The notes: a model not told the origin generated them from the sequence alone. A stretch of 64,000 bases of DNA from Halopseudomonas xinjiangensis (GCF_900104945.1 NZ_LT629736.1:2542001-2606000); one strand, 5' to 3'; numbered from the stretch's first letter, positions 9,455 to 20,359 are shown. Program-made: numbers and translations.

Positions 9455-9465
9455 CCCGAACGGGC

Positions 9466-9495
9466 TGGGACGCTCGCCGCCAGCATCGCTATAAT
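9466..9495 (+). promoter_or_regulatory. Putative valS promoter with a consensus -10
   Basis: A perfect TATAAT lies at 9490-9495, with no clear -35 box at the right distance (GGGACG region near 9468-9473). It is 82 bp upstream of the valS start. Confidence 0.4.
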
Positions 9496-9577
9496 GGCCG
9501 TTTTCCGTGACACCGCCGCGCGCTTGCCGTGCGCCGCGTGCATTGCCACCGCCACCTTCCGGATATTCCTGAACCGC

Positions 9578-12427
9578 ATGGACAAGACCTACCAGCCGCA
9601 CGCCATCGAAACTTCCTGGTACCAGACCTGGGAGCAGAACAATTACTTCGCTCCGCAGGGCTCAGGCGAGTCCTACACCATTGCCCTGCCACCGCCGAAC
9701 GTCACCGGCAGCCTGCACATGGGCCACGGCTTCAACAATTCGATCATGGACGCGCTGATCCGTTTCCGCCGCATGCAAGGCCGCAACACCCTGTGGCAGC
9801 CGGGCACCGACCACGCGGGTATCGCCACGCAGATGGTCGTTGAGCGCCAGCTCGCTGCGCAGGGTCAGTCCCGTCATGATCTGGGCCGCGACAAGTTTCT
9901 GGAAAAGGTCTGGGAGTGGAAGGAAGAGTCCGGTGGCAACATTACCCGGCAGATCCGTCGCCTCGGCAGCTCGGTGGACTGGAGCCGTGAACGTTTCACC
10001 ATGGACGAGGGCCTGTCCAACGCGGTGCGTGAAGCCTTCGTACGTCTGCATGAAGATGGCCTGATCTATCGCGGCAAGCGCCTGGTCAACTGGGATCCGA
10101 AGCTGCACACGGCGATCTCCGATCTGGAAGTGGAGAACCACGACGAAACCGGCTCGCTATGGAATCTGCGCTATCCGTTGGCCGATGGCGCTACCACTGC
10201 CGAAGGTCGGACGTATCTGGTGGTGGCCACCACGCGTCCGGAAACCATGCTTGGCGACACCGCCGTGGCGGTGAACCCGAACGACGAGCGCTACCAGGCA
10301 TTGATCGGCAAGTTCGTCGAGCTGCCGCTGGTCGGCCGCCGTATTCCGATCATCGCCGATGACTACTGCGACCCGGAGTTCGGCACCGGCTGCGTGAAGA
10401 TGACCCCGGCGCATGACTTCAACGACTACGAAGTCGGCAAGCGGCACAACCTGCCGCTGATCAACGTGCTGGACCAGAACGCGGCGGTCCTTGCCCGAGC
10501 TCAGGTATTTAATATCGACGGCAGCGTGAACAACGAAGTTGACGCTACGCTGCCAGCGGCTTACGCCGGCCTGGATCGTTTCGAAGCCCGCAAGAAGATT
10601 GTCGAAGACTTCGAGGCCTCCGGCCTGCTCGAGAAGATCGAGCCGCATGCTTTGAAGGTCCCCAAGGGCGATCGCTCGGGCGTCGTCATCGAGCCCTGGT
10701 TGACCGATCAGTGGTACGTCTCGACCAAGCCGCTGGCCGAGCCGGCGATTGCCGCAGTGGAAGACGGCCGCATTCAGTTCGTGCCCAAGCAGTACGAGAA
10801 CATGTATTTCTCCTGGATGCGCGACATCCAGGACTGGTGCATCTCGCGCCAGCTGTGGTGGGGGCATCGCATCCCGGCGTGGTATGACGAAGCGGGCAAT
10901 GTTTATGTCGGCCGCGACGAAGCCGAAGTACGCAGCAAGCATAACCTAGGCGACATCGCCCTGCGTCAGGACGAAGACGTGCTCGACACCTGGTTCAGCT
11001 CGGGCCTGTGGACCTTTTCCACGCTCGGCTGGCCGGAGCAGACCGACGCACTGAAGACCTTCCACCCGACCGACGTGCTGGTCACCGGCTTCGACATCAT
11101 CTTCTTCTGGGTCGCGCGCATGATCATGCTGACCATGCACCTGATGAAGCATGACGACGGCACCGCCCAGGTCCCGTTCAAGACTGTCTATGTGCACGGT
11201 CTGGTGCGCGATGGCCAAGGGCAGAAGATGTCCAAGTCCAAGGGCAACGTGCTCGACCCGCTGGACATCATCGACGGCATCGATCTGGAATCACTGGTGA
11301 CCAAGCGCACCAGCGGCATGATGCAGCCCAAGCTGGCGGCGAAGATCGAGAAGCAGACCCGCGCCGAGTTCCCCGAGGGCATCGCCGCCTACGGCACCGA
11401 CGCCCTGCGCTTCACCAACTGCTCGCTGGCTTCGACCGGTCGCGACATCAAGTTCGATATGGGCCGCGTCGAGGGCTATCGCAACTTCTGCAACAAGATC
11501 TGGAACGCTGCGCGCTACGTGATGATGCAGTGCGAGGAGAACGACACGGGCGTGAACGGCGAACCAGTCGAACTGACGCTGGCTGACCGCTGGATCATAT
11601 CGCGCCTGCAGCGCACCGAGGCCGAAGTGACCCGCCAGCTCGACCAGTTCCGTTTCGACCTGGCCGCCCAGGCGCTCTACGAGTTCATCTGGAACGAGTA
11701 CTGCGACTGGTATCTGGAGCTGTCCAAGCCGGTACTCTGGGACCAGAATGCCCCAGCCGAGCGCCAGCGCGGCACGCGCCGTACGCTGGTGCGTGTACTG
11801 GAAGCCGCGCTACGTCTGGCCCACCCCTTCATGCCGTTCATCACCGAGGAAATCTGGCAGAAGATCGCCCCGCTGGCCGGCAAGTCCGGCGACACCATCA
11901 TGCTGCAGCCCTGGCCGCAGGCTGACGACAGCCGCATCGATGAAGCAGCCGAAGGCGATGCCGAGTGGCTCAAGGGCCTGATCGTCGGCGTGCGCAACAT
12001 CCGCGCTGAGGTCAACATCGGCCCAGGCAAGGAACTCGATCTGCTGTTGCGCAAGGCCAGTGCCGAGGACAGTCGCCGGCTGGAACAGAACGACACGGTT
12101 CTGCGCAAGCTCGCCAAGCTGGCATCGATTCGCCTGCTGGCCGACAACGAAGAGGCGCCCATGTCCGCCACCGCGCTGGTCGGCGAAATGGAAGTGCTGG
12201 TGCCCATGGCCGGGCTGATCGACAAGACCGCAGAACTGGCGCGCCTGGACAAGGAAATCACCAAGCTCGACGGTGAGGTCAAGCGCATTGGCGGCAAGCT
12301 CTCCAATCCCGGCTTCGTCGACAAGGCGCCGCCAGCGGTGATCGACAAGGAACGCGCCAAGCTGGCCGAGGCCGAGCAGGCCCTGACCCAGCTCAGCGAT
12401 CAGCGCGCCCAGATCGCCAGCCTGTAA
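9578..12427 (+). CDS. valS: Valyl-tRNA synthetase
   Basis: A 949-aa class I aminoacyl-tRNA synthetase. The HIGH motif is HMGH (47-50, within [14 protein letters not shown]) and the KMSKS motif is KMSKS (550-554). The editing domain lies between about 190 and 390, followed by the anticodon-binding domain and a C-terminal coiled-coil arm (about 885-949, [20 protein letters not shown]). The frame opens at 9494, but the first 28 residues are unlike the family; ATG 9578 gives the standard [11 protein letters not shown] start. The ribosome-binding site is weak. Confidence 0.97.
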   Translation: MDKTYQPHAIETSWYQTWEQNNYFAPQGSGESYTIALPPPNVTGSLHMGHGFNNSIMDALIRFRRMQGRNTLWQPGTDHAGIATQMVVERQLAAQGQSRHDLGRDKFLEKVWEWKEESGGNITRQIRRLGSSVDWSRERFTMDEGLSNAVREAFVRLHEDGLIYRGKRLVNWDPKLHTAISDLEVENHDETGSLWNLRYPLADGATTAEGRTYLVVATTRPETMLGDTAVAVNPNDERYQALIGKFVELPLVGRRIPIIADDYCDPEFGTGCVKMTPAHDFNDYEVGKRHNLPLINVLDQNAAVLARAQVFNIDGSVNNEVDATLPAAYAGLDRFEARKKIVEDFEASGLLEKIEPHALKVPKGDRSGVVIEPWLTDQWYVSTKPLAEPAIAAVEDGRIQFVPKQYENMYFSWMRDIQDWCISRQLWWGHRIPAWYDEAGNVYVGRDEAEVRSKHNLGDIALRQDEDVLDTWFSSGLWTFSTLGWPEQTDALKTFHPTDVLVTGFDIIFFWVARMIMLTMHLMKHDDGTAQVPFKTVYVHGLVRDGQGQKMSKSKGNVLDPLDIIDGIDLESLVTKRTSGMMQPKLAAKIEKQTRAEFPEGIAAYGTDALRFTNCSLASTGRDIKFDMGRVEGYRNFCNKIWNAARYVMMQCEENDTGVNGEPVELTLADRWIISRLQRTEAEVTRQLDQFRFDLAAQALYEFIWNEYCDWYLELSKPVLWDQNAPAERQRGTRRTLVRVLEAALRLAHPFMPFITEEIWQKIAPLAGKSGDTIMLQPWPQADDSRIDEAAEGDAEWLKGLIVGVRNIRAEVNIGPGKELDLLLRKASAEDSRRLEQNDTVLRKLAKLASIRLLADNEEAPMSATALVGEMEVLVPMAGLIDKTAELARLDKEITKLDGEVKRIGGKLSNPGFVDKAPPAVIDKERAKLAEAEQALTQLSDQRAQIASL

Positions 12428-12434
12428 GCTGCAC

Positions 12435-12472
12435 GCCTCGTGTGGTGCGCCTTAACCGGCCCCACGCGAGGC
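12435..12472. terminator. GC-rich hairpin after valS
   Basis: Arms 12435-12445 (GCCTCGTGTGG) and 12462-12472 (CCACGCGAGGC) pair along 11 bp with one G-T wobble. No T run follows, so termination would be partial or Rho-assisted. Confidence 0.45.
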
Positions 12473-12503
12473 GACCTCGAATACGGTTTCCCAAGAGTCT
12501 GCC

Positions 12504-13511
12504 ATGCCCATCGATAACAGCATCGTTCATCAGATCCACAAGAAGCCCGACGGCCAACCGGCCAGCCTGACCCTGCGCGACGCCGAGCTAGCCAGCTCCG
12601 AGGCGCTCGAACAGCTGCTCGCGGGGCTGATCGAGGCTTATAACAGCAAGCCGAACAAGGCCTGGGGTTACTTCCATGAAGAGAGCGGTGCCTACCCATT
12701 CAGCGGCTGGCTGCAGCAACTGCTTGATGAAGACATCGACTTCGTGCGCTTCTCGACCCAGGCCACCGAGCACCTGAAGACCTTGATGGAAGGCTCGAAC
12801 CTTGCGCTCGGCGGCCATGTATTGTTCATCCGCTATCGCCAGGGCATGACGCCCTTTCTGGTTATCGCCCTACTCCACCATACCGAAGGCGTCACTGTCA
12901 CCGACGATCTGAACGTGGCTGCCGCGCGTCATCTGGATCTTTCCAGTCTGAACATGGCGGCACGCATCAACCTGGCCGAGTGGAAACAGAACGCAACGTC
13001 GAAGCAGTACATCTCGTTCATCCGCGGGCGCAGCGGCAAGCGGGTGTCTGACTACTTCCGCGATTTCATCGGCTGCGTCGAAGGCGCCAATCCGGAAGAG
13101 GAAACCACTACTCTGCTGCAAGCATTCCAGGACTATGTTGGTGAGGCGGACATGGAGCCGGCCAGCATCAAGGACAAGACCAAAGCCATGAGCGGCTACG
13201 TCAGCAGCCAGGCACGCCAGGGCGAGCAAGTTGCGCTGGAAGAGCTCTCTGGCGTGATCGACGAAGAACAACCGCGCGCCTTCTACGAGTACATCCGCAA
13301 CAAGGATTACGGTCTGTCACCGGAGATTCCGCCGGACAAGCGCACCCTGAACAACTTCATGCGCTTCTATGGTAAGGCTGATGGCCTGTCGATCAGCTTC
13401 GAGGCGCACCTGCTGGGCGAGCGCGTCGAGTATGACGAAGGAGAGGACTCGCTGGTCATTCGCCACCCCCCCAAGGGTCTCATCCAGCAATTGCAGAAGA
13501 AGCGCCGCTAG
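12504..13511 (+). CDS. yejK: Nucleoid-associated protein YejK/NdpA
   Basis: A 335-aa cytoplasmic protein of the NdpA/YejK family, found with the nucleoid in E. coli and reported to interact with topoisomerase IV. Family features include the [11 protein letters not shown] start, the central [20 protein letters not shown] and [20 protein letters not shown], and the C-terminal [20 protein letters not shown]. Length matches the family. It is a single gene between two hairpins. Confidence 0.92.
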   Translation: MPIDNSIVHQIHKKPDGQPASLTLRDAELASSEALEQLLAGLIEAYNSKPNKAWGYFHEESGAYPFSGWLQQLLDEDIDFVRFSTQATEHLKTLMEGSNLALGGHVLFIRYRQGMTPFLVIALLHHTEGVTVTDDLNVAAARHLDLSSLNMAARINLAEWKQNATSKQYISFIRGRSGKRVSDYFRDFIGCVEGANPEEETTTLLQAFQDYVGEADMEPASIKDKTKAMSGYVSSQARQGEQVALEELSGVIDEEQPRAFYEYIRNKDYGLSPEIPPDKRTLNNFMRFYGKADGLSISFEAHLLGERVEYDEGEDSLVIRHPPKGLIQQLQKKRR

Positions 13512-13535
13512 GAACCATCCGCCAGCTACCGAGGT

Positions 13536-13573
13536 CCTCCGGGGAGCCGTATCGTTCGATTCGCTCCCGGAGG
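13536..13573. terminator. Hairpin after yejK
   Basis: Arms 13536-13546 and 13563-13573 (CCTCCGGGGAG and CTCCCGGAGG cores) pair almost perfectly around a 16-nt loop, 25 nt after the yejK stop. There is no T run. It marks the boundary between yejK and the accessory block. Confidence 0.45.
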
Positions 13574-13635
13574 ATCTGCATGAGACACGCCCCATCGCTA
13601 AAGCCTGCTTCGCACTCCACCACCGGAGGTGACGC

Positions 13636-14631
13636 ATGAGCAGTCTCGAGCACGCGGGAAAAGTGGTTGTGGTAACCGGCGCTTCAGCGGGGGTCGGCCG
13701 GGCAACGGCAGTGGAATTCGCTCGCCAGGGTGCCACGGTAGCGATCCTCGCACGTGGCCAAGCAGGCCTCGAAGGAGCACGCCAGGAAATCGAGATGGCT
13801 GGCGGGCGGGCCTGGGTGAGGACGCTGGATGTAGCCGATGCCCAGGCGGTCCAGGCGGCTGCTGACGCCATTGAGGCTGAAGTCGGCCCAATCGATGTGT
13901 GGGTCAACAACGCTATGGTCACGGTGCTTTCTCCGGTCGCGGAGATGACCGCCGATGAGTATCGGCGGGTTACTGAAGTGACGTATCTCGGGCAGGTGCA
14001 TGGCACGCTGGCCGCACTGAAACACATGCGACCACGCAACCGGGGCACCATCGTCCAGGTGGGCTCGGCGCTGGCTTATCGCGCCATCCCCCTGCAATCG
14101 GCTTATTGCGCTGCCAAATTCGCCTGCCGAGGTTTCACTGATTCGCTGCGTGTCGAACTCATGCATGAGAACAGCGATATTCACGTCACCACCGTGCACC
14201 TGTCTGCGTTCAATACGCCCCAGTTCGATTGGGCCAGAACCCGTCTGCCCAACCGCGCCCAACCGGTTCCACCAATCTTTCAGCCCGAAGTGGCCGCAAA
14301 AGGTATCGCCTGGGCCAGTAACCAGCGGCGCCGTGAGGTGTGCGTCGGCTTCCCCGCGGTCAAGACGATCTGGGGGAACAAGTTCGTGCCGTGGGTGGCA
14401 GACAAGGTGCTGGAAACCGACGGTTACGACGGCCAGCAGACTGACACACCGCGACCGGACCGTCAGGATAATCTGTTTCAGCCGGTCAACCGGGACATGG
14501 GCAGCCATGGTCGGTTCGATCAGCAGGCCAAACCCAGCAGCACCCAGCTCTGGGCGACCATGCATCGCCGCACCCTGGCCGCCGCAGCCCTGTTCCCTGT
14601 GTTGCTGATCTGGGCCTTGAACAGCCGTTGA
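13636..14631 (+). CDS. SDR-family oxidoreductase with a C-terminal membrane helix
   Basis: A 331-aa short-chain dehydrogenase. The cofactor motif TGASAGVG is at 14-21, NNA at 91-93, and the catalytic Ser144, Tyr157 and Lys161 are in place (YCAAK). It is longer than classical SDRs: after about residue 265 comes a polar stretch and a final hydrophobic helix (TLAAAALFPVLLIWAL) that may anchor it to the membrane. Substrate unknown. CACCGGAGGTGACGC precedes the ATG. Its stop is 17 nt before the GH15 start, so the two form an operon. Such SDR-GH15 pairs occur in stress-related accessory clusters of Pseudomonas, though this is general recollection. Confidence 0.85.
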   Translation: MSSLEHAGKVVVVTGASAGVGRATAVEFARQGATVAILARGQAGLEGARQEIEMAGGRAWVRTLDVADAQAVQAAADAIEAEVGPIDVWVNNAMVTVLSPVAEMTADEYRRVTEVTYLGQVHGTLAALKHMRPRNRGTIVQVGSALAYRAIPLQSAYCAAKFACRGFTDSLRVELMHENSDIHVTTVHLSAFNTPQFDWARTRLPNRAQPVPPIFQPEVAAKGIAWASNQRRREVCVGFPAVKTIWGNKFVPWVADKVLETDGYDGQQTDTPRPDRQDNLFQPVNRDMGSHGRFDQQAKPSSTQLWATMHRRTLAAAALFPVLLIWALNSR

Positions 14632-14648
14632 GCGAACTGGAGAAGGCA

Positions 14649-16448
14649 ATGCCCCAGGCGATCCGCGATCATGCCCTGATAGGCGATCTTCGCTGTGCCG
14701 CGCTGGTTGCGAAAGACGGCTGCATCGACTGGTTCTGCGCGCCGCGCTTCGACTCCCCTGCCTGTTTCACCGCTTTGCTGGGAGAGCCGAAGCACGGATG
14801 CTGGCAGCTGGGCCCGGTCGACGAGGTCGTCGAAGTCGATCGTCGTTACATTGCCGACACCCTCGTGCTGCAAACGGAAATGGGCACGGCCGCAGGTCGC
14901 ATACGGATCACCGATCTCATGCCCCTGGGGGGCGACATAGGGATCCTGCGCCTGGTCGACGGGCTCGCCGGTGAAGTGGACGTGCGCAGTGTATGTACTC
15001 CCTCCTTTCACTTCGGATCATGCACTACGGAGCCGACCGTCATCGAGGACGGGGTCATGGTCGCGAATGAAGATCAGCGGCTTATTCTACGAAGCGATTG
15101 CAGCCTGGAGATCGACGGCCCCAGCATCGTTTCGCAGTTTCGCCTCAAAGAAGGCGAGAGACGGCAATTCTTTCTGTGCCACGCGAGCGCCCATGACGAG
15201 CCGGCGCTGAATCCGGAGGCACAGCCGGCGCTGGATGGGTGTGTCGACTGGTGGCGCGACTGGGTAAGCCAGTGCTCATACCAAGGCCGCTGGCGCGACG
15301 CCGTGGTGCGTTCGCTGATTACGCTCAAGGCGCTGACTCACGCTCCATCCGGCGGGATTGTTGCTGCGCCGACGACCTCGCTTCCGGAGGCGCCGGGCGG
15401 CACCGCAAACTGGGATTACCGCTTCTGCTGGATCCGCGATACGGTTCTCGCGCTGGACGTATTTTTGGACTCGAACTATCTCGGCGAGGCGCAGGCCTGG
15501 AGGGACTGGTTGTTGCAGCTGATGGAGCGTACCCGCGGCGAGATCAGGGTTCTATATGACGTAGCCGGGCAAGACACCCCCGCCGAGTCCGAGCTGGACT
15601 GGCTTCCTGGCTACGGTGGCGCCCGGCCTGTACGCGCCGGGAACGCTGCCAGCGAACAGCACCAGCTGGATGTATTCGGGCAACTCATGGACCTTCTGCA
15701 CAGCGGTCGGCGCAGCGGCATGCAGACGCGAGCCGACACCTGGGCCCGCCAGTGTGAACTGATCGACCGGGTGCTACGCAGCTGGCGGGAGCCCGACGAA
15801 GGAATCTGGGAATTACGCGGTGAGCCAAGACACTATACCCATTCGCGGGTCTACGCCTGGGTCGCGCTGGACCGCTCTATCCGCGACGCCGAAGCCTTCG
15901 GCCTGCCTGCTCCGCTGGAGGACTGGTATGCAGCGCGCGATGCGATTCATCACGACGTCTGCACGCGCGGCATCGATCCCACACGCGGCGCATTCAAGCA
16001 GTCCTATGAAGAGGCGATCCCCGACGCAAGCCTGGTGATGATCCCGTTGTTGGGCTTTCTCCCGGTAGATGACGAGCGCGTCCAGGCTACGCTGAAGTGG
16101 GTGCGAGAGGAGCTGTGCAACGGTGCTCTGGTTTACCGATTTCCGGCCCGCCAGGGCTACGACGGGCCGGAAGGCGCTTTCCTCGCCTGTTCCTTTTGGC
16201 TGATCGATACCATGTTGCTGGAGAAGCGCGACGCGGAAGCTGAAGCGTTGTTCGAGCGCGTGCTGCAGCTGCGCAATGACGTCGGCCTGCTAGCCGAGGA
16301 ATATCATCCGGAACATGGCATGCTCGGCAATTTCCCGCAGGCCTTGTCGCATCTCGCGCTGGTGAAAACGGCGTACTTCATCGACGCCTGCACCCAGGCC
16401 CACCGGGGCGGCAGGCCGGAGCGGTTCAGCTACAAGCCGATGCTGTAG
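14649..16448 (+). CDS. Glycoside hydrolase family 15 protein (glucoamylase/trehalase-like)
   Basis: A 599-aa cytoplasmic protein with the GH15 plan: an N-terminal beta domain (AIRDHALIGDLRCAALVAKD, then GCIDWFCAPRFDSPACF) and an (alpha/alpha)6 catalytic barrel containing NWDYRFCWIRDT (about 256-267) and, late, EEYHPEHGMLGNFPQALSHL (about 550-569). GH15 enzymes hydrolyse alpha-glucosides such as malto-oligosaccharides or trehalose; the sequence does not tell which. No signal peptide is seen. ATG 14649 has GGAGAAGG upstream. A TTG at 14628 would overlap the SDR gene and is less likely. Confidence 0.87.
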   Translation: MPQAIRDHALIGDLRCAALVAKDGCIDWFCAPRFDSPACFTALLGEPKHGCWQLGPVDEVVEVDRRYIADTLVLQTEMGTAAGRIRITDLMPLGGDIGILRLVDGLAGEVDVRSVCTPSFHFGSCTTEPTVIEDGVMVANEDQRLILRSDCSLEIDGPSIVSQFRLKEGERRQFFLCHASAHDEPALNPEAQPALDGCVDWWRDWVSQCSYQGRWRDAVVRSLITLKALTHAPSGGIVAAPTTSLPEAPGGTANWDYRFCWIRDTVLALDVFLDSNYLGEAQAWRDWLLQLMERTRGEIRVLYDVAGQDTPAESELDWLPGYGGARPVRAGNAASEQHQLDVFGQLMDLLHSGRRSGMQTRADTWARQCELIDRVLRSWREPDEGIWELRGEPRHYTHSRVYAWVALDRSIRDAEAFGLPAPLEDWYAARDAIHHDVCTRGIDPTRGAFKQSYEEAIPDASLVMIPLLGFLPVDDERVQATLKWVREELCNGALVYRFPARQGYDGPEGAFLACSFWLIDTMLLEKRDAEAEALFERVLQLRNDVGLLAEEYHPEHGMLGNFPQALSHLALVKTAYFIDACTQAHRGGRPERFSYKPML

Positions 16449-16486
16449 CCATCCGGAAACAGGATTCGCCCGTTAAATGAAGTGCG

Positions 16487-16515
16487 CCGGGCGCGATCGC
16501 AGTCTCGCCGCCCGG
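16487..16515. terminator. Hairpin between convergent GH15 and erythromycin-esterase-like genes
   Basis: CCGGGCG (16487-16493) pairs with CGCCCGG (16509-16515), extendable by a few bases with a bulge. No T run is present. It lies in the 80-nt gap between two convergent stop codons and could serve both strands. Confidence 0.35.
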
Positions 16516-16528
16516 ACGCTTGGGCCTG

Positions 16529-17890
16529 TCACAGACCGCTGGGGTAGGTTTCGGCTGGTTCCTGATCGAGTTCGCCGGACGGGTCCGTCAATGATTGGAG
16601 CGCGACCGTCCAATCGAAATGCACCATGAAGTCGTACTGGCGGGGCAACGAACTTCTGAAGTAGTGACTCTGGCGTTCCGTCTCGGGCCGGTAGATAACG
16701 CCTATTGCCCGCTGCAGGCGCGGCTCGGCGAGCAGCTCAGTCATCTCGTTCTGCTGCCGGAGGTCAAGCAGGAAGCTGTCGGCGTCCACTTGTTGGAAGA
16801 TTCGCTCGTAGCTGTCTGCCAGCGGCGTTCGCACACGCTTGAGCTCGGCCGGAGAGTCCCAGTCCGAGGCGGCTGTCACCTCGCCTTCCGCAGTAGAAAA
16901 ACCGACCAGCAAGGCCTTGTCGCCATAATGTTCACGAGCAAGTTGGCCTATATTGAGCTCACCACGCCGCCCCATATCGGTCGCGGAGGCATCACCGATA
17001 TGCGAGTTGTGCGCCCACACCACTACCGGCGCATCCCGTCCCAACTGATGCGAAAGGTGCGAACGCAGCGCCTGCAATGTCTCGAACATGTGCCCGTCGC
17101 GCAGGTTCCAGGTGTTCTGCCCACCGCTGAAGGCTGCGCGATAATATTCTTCGGCGTTGCGCACCAGTCTTGCGTTCTGCTCCGCAGCGAACTGTTCTTC
17201 ACCCGCGACCATGCCCAGCCTGAGCAATCGGCGCTGCGACTGGTTCTGCAGTTCCATGACCTGCTCGGTAATATCTTTCTCGCAGGATTCACTCAAACCG
17301 AATGCGACGGACTGGCCGTAGAAATGCGGCTCGCCAAAAAACTCGTGCAAGCAGGCGTAACGTTCACGGGCACGCTTCGCTGCCGCCGGGTCCGCCTTGT
17401 CCAGATACTTGATCACTGCGTTCGCAGAACTGCCCATGCTGTAAAGATCGAGCCCGTAAAAACCAACAGGACGTTCTTCCTTCTGTTGCCGGGTTTGCGA
17501 TGCGTTGTACTCGCCCAGCCACTCAAGGAAATCTCGTACTTCGGTATTGGCCCACATCCAGCGTGGGAAGCGCTTGAACACATCCAGGACCTGGCTTGCA
17601 CCCCGCCCCTCTTCGCGTCCCCATACGTACCGATTCAGAGCGTAGGCTTCCGGCCAGTCAGCTTCGACCGCGACTCCGGCAAAGCCAAGCTCCTCGATCA
17701 AACGCCGGGTAATCTGCGCTCGGTGACGATAGAAATCCTGGGTCCCATGCGACGCCTCACCGATCAGAACCACCTGCTTGCCCCGCGCAGCCTCGATGAT
17801 GGCGTCGAAGTCGCTCGGCTCATCACGCAGGGTCGTTGCCTGCTTATCAATCGCAGCGATCAGTCGGGCATCGGTGTTCTGTGCACTCAT
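16529..17890 (-). CDS. Erythromycin esterase family protein
   Basis: A 453-aa protein of the EreA/succinoglycan-biosynthesis hydrolase superfamily. The catalytic signature is visible: GEASHGTQDFYRHRAQITRR from residue 44 (Glu45, His48), EADWPEA (76-82) and the later WAHNSHIGD. Most chromosomal members have no proven macrolide resistance role, so the name describes the fold and not a phenotype. There is no signal peptide. Its ATG overlaps the phosphoribosyltransferase stop by 4 nt; this pairing recurs in other bacteria and suggests a joint function in small-molecule processing. Confidence 0.85.
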   Translation of the reverse strand: MSAQNTDARLIAAIDKQATTLRDEPSDFDAIIEAARGKQVVLIGEASHGTQDFYRHRAQITRRLIEELGFAGVAVEADWPEAYALNRYVWGREEGRGASQVLDVFKRFPRWMWANTEVRDFLEWLGEYNASQTRQQKEERPVGFYGLDLYSMGSSANAVIKYLDKADPAAAKRARERYACLHEFFGEPHFYGQSVAFGLSESCEKDITEQVMELQNQSQRRLLRLGMVAGEEQFAAEQNARLVRNAEEYYRAAFSGGQNTWNLRDGHMFETLQALRSHLSHQLGRDAPVVVWAHNSHIGDASATDMGRRGELNIGQLAREHYGDKALLVGFSTAEGEVTAASDWDSPAELKRVRTPLADSYERIFQQVDADSFLLDLRQQNEMTELLAEPRLQRAIGVIYRPETERQSHYFRSSLPRQYDFMVHFDWTVALQSLTDPSGELDQEPAETYPSGL

Positions 17891-18537
17891 GCCGTCACTC
17901 CGTGCTGGTGGGTAGCAAGCAGCTCAATGACCTCGGCATCCGACGTCTGGCTGAAGTCGTCATACCACAGCCCCACGCCACGCAGCGGCGACATGCGATG
18001 CGGGCATACAACCTGATCGACACGCGTATCGAAGCGCTCGCAACTTTCTGCTGCGCCCACCGGAACCGCGACCACGATACGCGCCGCTCCATTCTGTTCA
18101 AGGGCACACACAGCAACGCGCATGGTTGCGCCGGTGGCGAGACCGTCATCGACCAGGATCACGGTTTTGCCCGTAACCACCGGCTGGCCCCTGTCGCCGC
18201 GATAAAGCCGCTCCCGCCGCGCCAGCTCCGCCGTCTCGCGTTCGATGACCATGTCGATTTCTTCGGAGGTCAGGCGCAGCTCGTCGATCACGTCGTGATT
18301 GAAGAAGCAGTGGCCGCCCTGCGCCAGGGCGCCCATCGCATACTCTTCCTGGCCCGGTACGCCGAGCTTGCGGACCAACAGCAGATCGAGCGGCAGATCG
18401 AGCGCCTCGGCAACCTCGGCGGCAACCGGGACACCCCCGCGTGGCAACGCGAGGATCAAGGTATTGTCTTGGCCGGCGTAATCGTTCAACGCCGCGGCGA
18501 GGACCTCGCCTGCATGGGTTCGATTATTGAACAGCAT
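17887..18537 (-). CDS. Phosphoribosyltransferase family protein
   Basis: A 216-aa type I phosphoribosyltransferase-like protein. The PRPP-binding loop is VILVDDGLATGATM (126-139), and LALPRGGVPVAAEVA (29-43) is typical of the subgroup that resembles the N-terminal part of larger hydrolase fusions. The base specificity is not readable. It overlaps the erythromycin-esterase-like gene by 4 nt (ATGA) and is preceded by 96 nt without a gene, which should contain its promoter. Confidence 0.85.
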   Translation of the reverse strand: MLFNNRTHAGEVLAAALNDYAGQDNTLILALPRGGVPVAAEVAEALDLPLDLLLVRKLGVPGQEEYAMGALAQGGHCFFNHDVIDELRLTSEEIDMVIERETAELARRERLYRGDRGQPVVTGKTVILVDDGLATGATMRVAVCALEQNGAARIVVAVPVGAAESCERFDTRVDQVVCPHRMSPLRGVGLWYDDFSQTSDAEVIELLATHQHGVTA

Positions 18538-18633
18538 GGTGGCACCCTAGAAAGTGGTTATCTCAACCACAGACAGGCGCCGCGGCCAGCTGTTCAATGC
18601 CAGCAGAAAATTGTCGTCGGGTAGCGCTTACCC

Positions 18634-19395
18634 CTACGGCTTGAGCTTGTAGCCGGTGCGGAATATCCACCAGACGCCAGCCAGGCAAACCGCCAGAAAC
18701 ATTGCGGTCATCCCGACGCTCACCGCTACGTGAACATCAGCCATGCCATAGAAACTCCAGCGGAATCCGTTGATCAGGTACACCACCGGATTGAACAGCG
18801 TTACGGTCTGCCAGACCGGCGGAAGCATGCTGATCGAATAGAAGCTGCCGCCGAGAAAGGCCAAGGGCGTAACGATCATCAGCGGGATGATCTGCAGCTT
18901 CTCGAAGCCGTCTGCCCATACCCCAATGATGAAACCGAACAGACTGAAGGTCACTGCAGTCAGGACCAGGAAGGAGAACATCCATATCGGATGCTCGATA
19001 TGGTAGTCGACGAACAACCGGGCGGTCAGCAGTATGAGCAGCCCGAGGATGACCGACTTGGTGGCTGCGGCGCCGACGTAGCCGACGACGATTTCAATCG
19101 GCGACACGGGCGCCGAAAGCACCTCATAGATGGTGCCGGTGAACTTGGGCATGTAGATGCCGAACGAGGCGTTGGATATGCTCTCGTTGAGCAGCATGAG
19201 CATGATCAGGCCAGGGATGATGAAAGCCCCGTAGCTGACCCCGCCGATTTCCTCCATGCGTCCGCCGATCGCGGCGCCGAAGACGATGAAATACAGGGAC
19301 GTGGAAATGACCGGGGAGGCGACGCTCTGGAACAGGGTGCGCCACATCCGCGATAGCTCCGAGAGATAGATCGCGCGGACTCCGTACAGGTTCAT
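18634..19395 (-). CDS. yadH: ABC-2 type export permease (YadH-like)
   Basis: A 253-aa inner-membrane protein with about six transmembrane segments and the ABC-2 pattern, closely resembling YadH ([20 protein letters not shown] at the N-terminus, FGAAIGGRM, then [19 protein letters not shown] and [13 protein letters not shown]). It forms an exporter with the ATPase encoded just upstream, overlapping it by 4 nt. The substrate is unknown. Confidence 0.9.
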   Translation of the reverse strand: MNLYGVRAIYLSELSRMWRTLFQSVASPVISTSLYFIVFGAAIGGRMEEIGGVSYGAFIIPGLIMLMLLNESISNASFGIYMPKFTGTIYEVLSAPVSPIEIVVGYVGAAATKSVILGLLILLTARLFVDYHIEHPIWMFSFLVLTAVTFSLFGFIIGVWADGFEKLQIIPLMIVTPLAFLGGSFYSISMLPPVWQTVTLFNPVVYLINGFRWSFYGMADVHVAVSVGMTAMFLAVCLAGVWWIFRTGYKLKP

Positions 19396-20345
19396 TGCGG
19401 CGCCTCCGCCGAGTCGGCTCCGCGCCCACGCCCATGCACCAGGCTGACGAAGATGTCCTCCAGCGAGCTCTGACTGGAATGCAGATCCTTGAATTCGATG
19501 CCGTGCTGGTCCAGCCGCCGCAGCAGCTCGGCAACACCGTTCTGCTCCTGCTCACCGAAGGAGTACACCAGCGCATGGCCATTCTCGCTCAGCTGCACCG
19601 GCAGGCCTCCAAGCCATTCCGGCAGGGCTGCGAGTGGCTGCTGCAGATGCACCGTCAGTTGTCGGGTCCCCAGTTTGCGCATCAGCGTCGCCTTCTCTTC
19701 CACCAGCACCAGCTCGCCACCGGTGATCACCCCAATGCGATCAGCCATTTCTTCGGCCTCCTCGATATAGTGCGTGGTAAGGATGATGGTCACGCCACTG
19801 TCGCGCAGCTTTCTGACCATTTCCCACATGTCGCGACGCAGCGCGACGTCCACGCCTGCCGTCGGCTCGTCGAGAAAGAGCACCGCCGGCTCGTGTGAAA
19901 GCGCCTTGGCGATCAGTACTCGTCGCTTCATGCCGCCGGAGAGGTTCATGATCCGCTCGTCGCGCTTGTCCCACAGCGAGAGGTCACGCAGGGTCTGTTC
20001 GACGAGCGGCTTGTTCGGCGGCTTGCCGAACAGTCCACGGCTGAGATTCACCGTCGCCCATACCGTGTCGAACATGTTGTTGGTCAGCTCCTGCGGAACC
20101 AGTCCGATCAACGACCGCGCTCGTCGGTAGTCGCGCTGAATGTCGTGCCCATCCACCCGCACCTCGCCGCCGGTGGGATTGACGATACCGCAGACGATAC
20201 TGATCAGCGTCGTTTTCCCTGCGCCGTTTGGGCCAAGCAGGGCGAAGATTTCGCCCCGATTGATGGTCAGATCCACACCCTTGAGGGCGGAAAATCCCGA
20301 TTGATAGGTTTTTGTCAGCCCGCGGATGCGGATGATGGGTTCCAC
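19392..20345 (-). CDS. yadG: ABC transporter ATP-binding protein (YadG-like)
   Basis: A 317-aa ATPase of an ABC-2 exporter. Walker A is GPNGAGKT (38-45), the Q-loop VPQE (84-87), the signature LSGGM (136-140), Walker B VLFLDEPT (156-163) and the switch His lies in [15 protein letters not shown]-terminal extension (about 235-317) ends in ALSSLEDIF-like sequence ([13 protein letters not shown]). It starts with AAGGAGAG upstream and is followed by the permease with a 4-nt overlap. The membrane partner implies export of an unknown molecule. Confidence 0.92.
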   Translation of the reverse strand: MEPIIRIRGLTKTYQSGFSALKGVDLTINRGEIFALLGPNGAGKTTLISIVCGIVNPTGGEVRVDGHDIQRDYRRARSLIGLVPQELTNNMFDTVWATVNLSRGLFGKPPNKPLVEQTLRDLSLWDKRDERIMNLSGGMKRRVLIAKALSHEPAVLFLDEPTAGVDVALRRDMWEMVRKLRDSGVTIILTTHYIEEAEEMADRIGVITGGELVLVEEKATLMRKLGTRQLTVHLQQPLAALPEWLGGLPVQLSENGHALVYSFGEQEQNGVAELLRRLDQHGIEFKDLHSSQSSLEDIFVSLVHGRGRGADSAEAPQ

Positions 20346-20359
20346 AGACTCTCCTTGAC

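Noticed and set aside
16529..17890. Calling the Ere-like gene a macrolide resistance determinant
   Set aside because: Chromosomal members of the superfamily rarely confer resistance; there is no mobile element around it.
16595..18016. 473-codon open frame opposite the erythromycin-esterase-like gene
   Set aside because: No recognisable domain; the minus strand carries the catalytic motifs.
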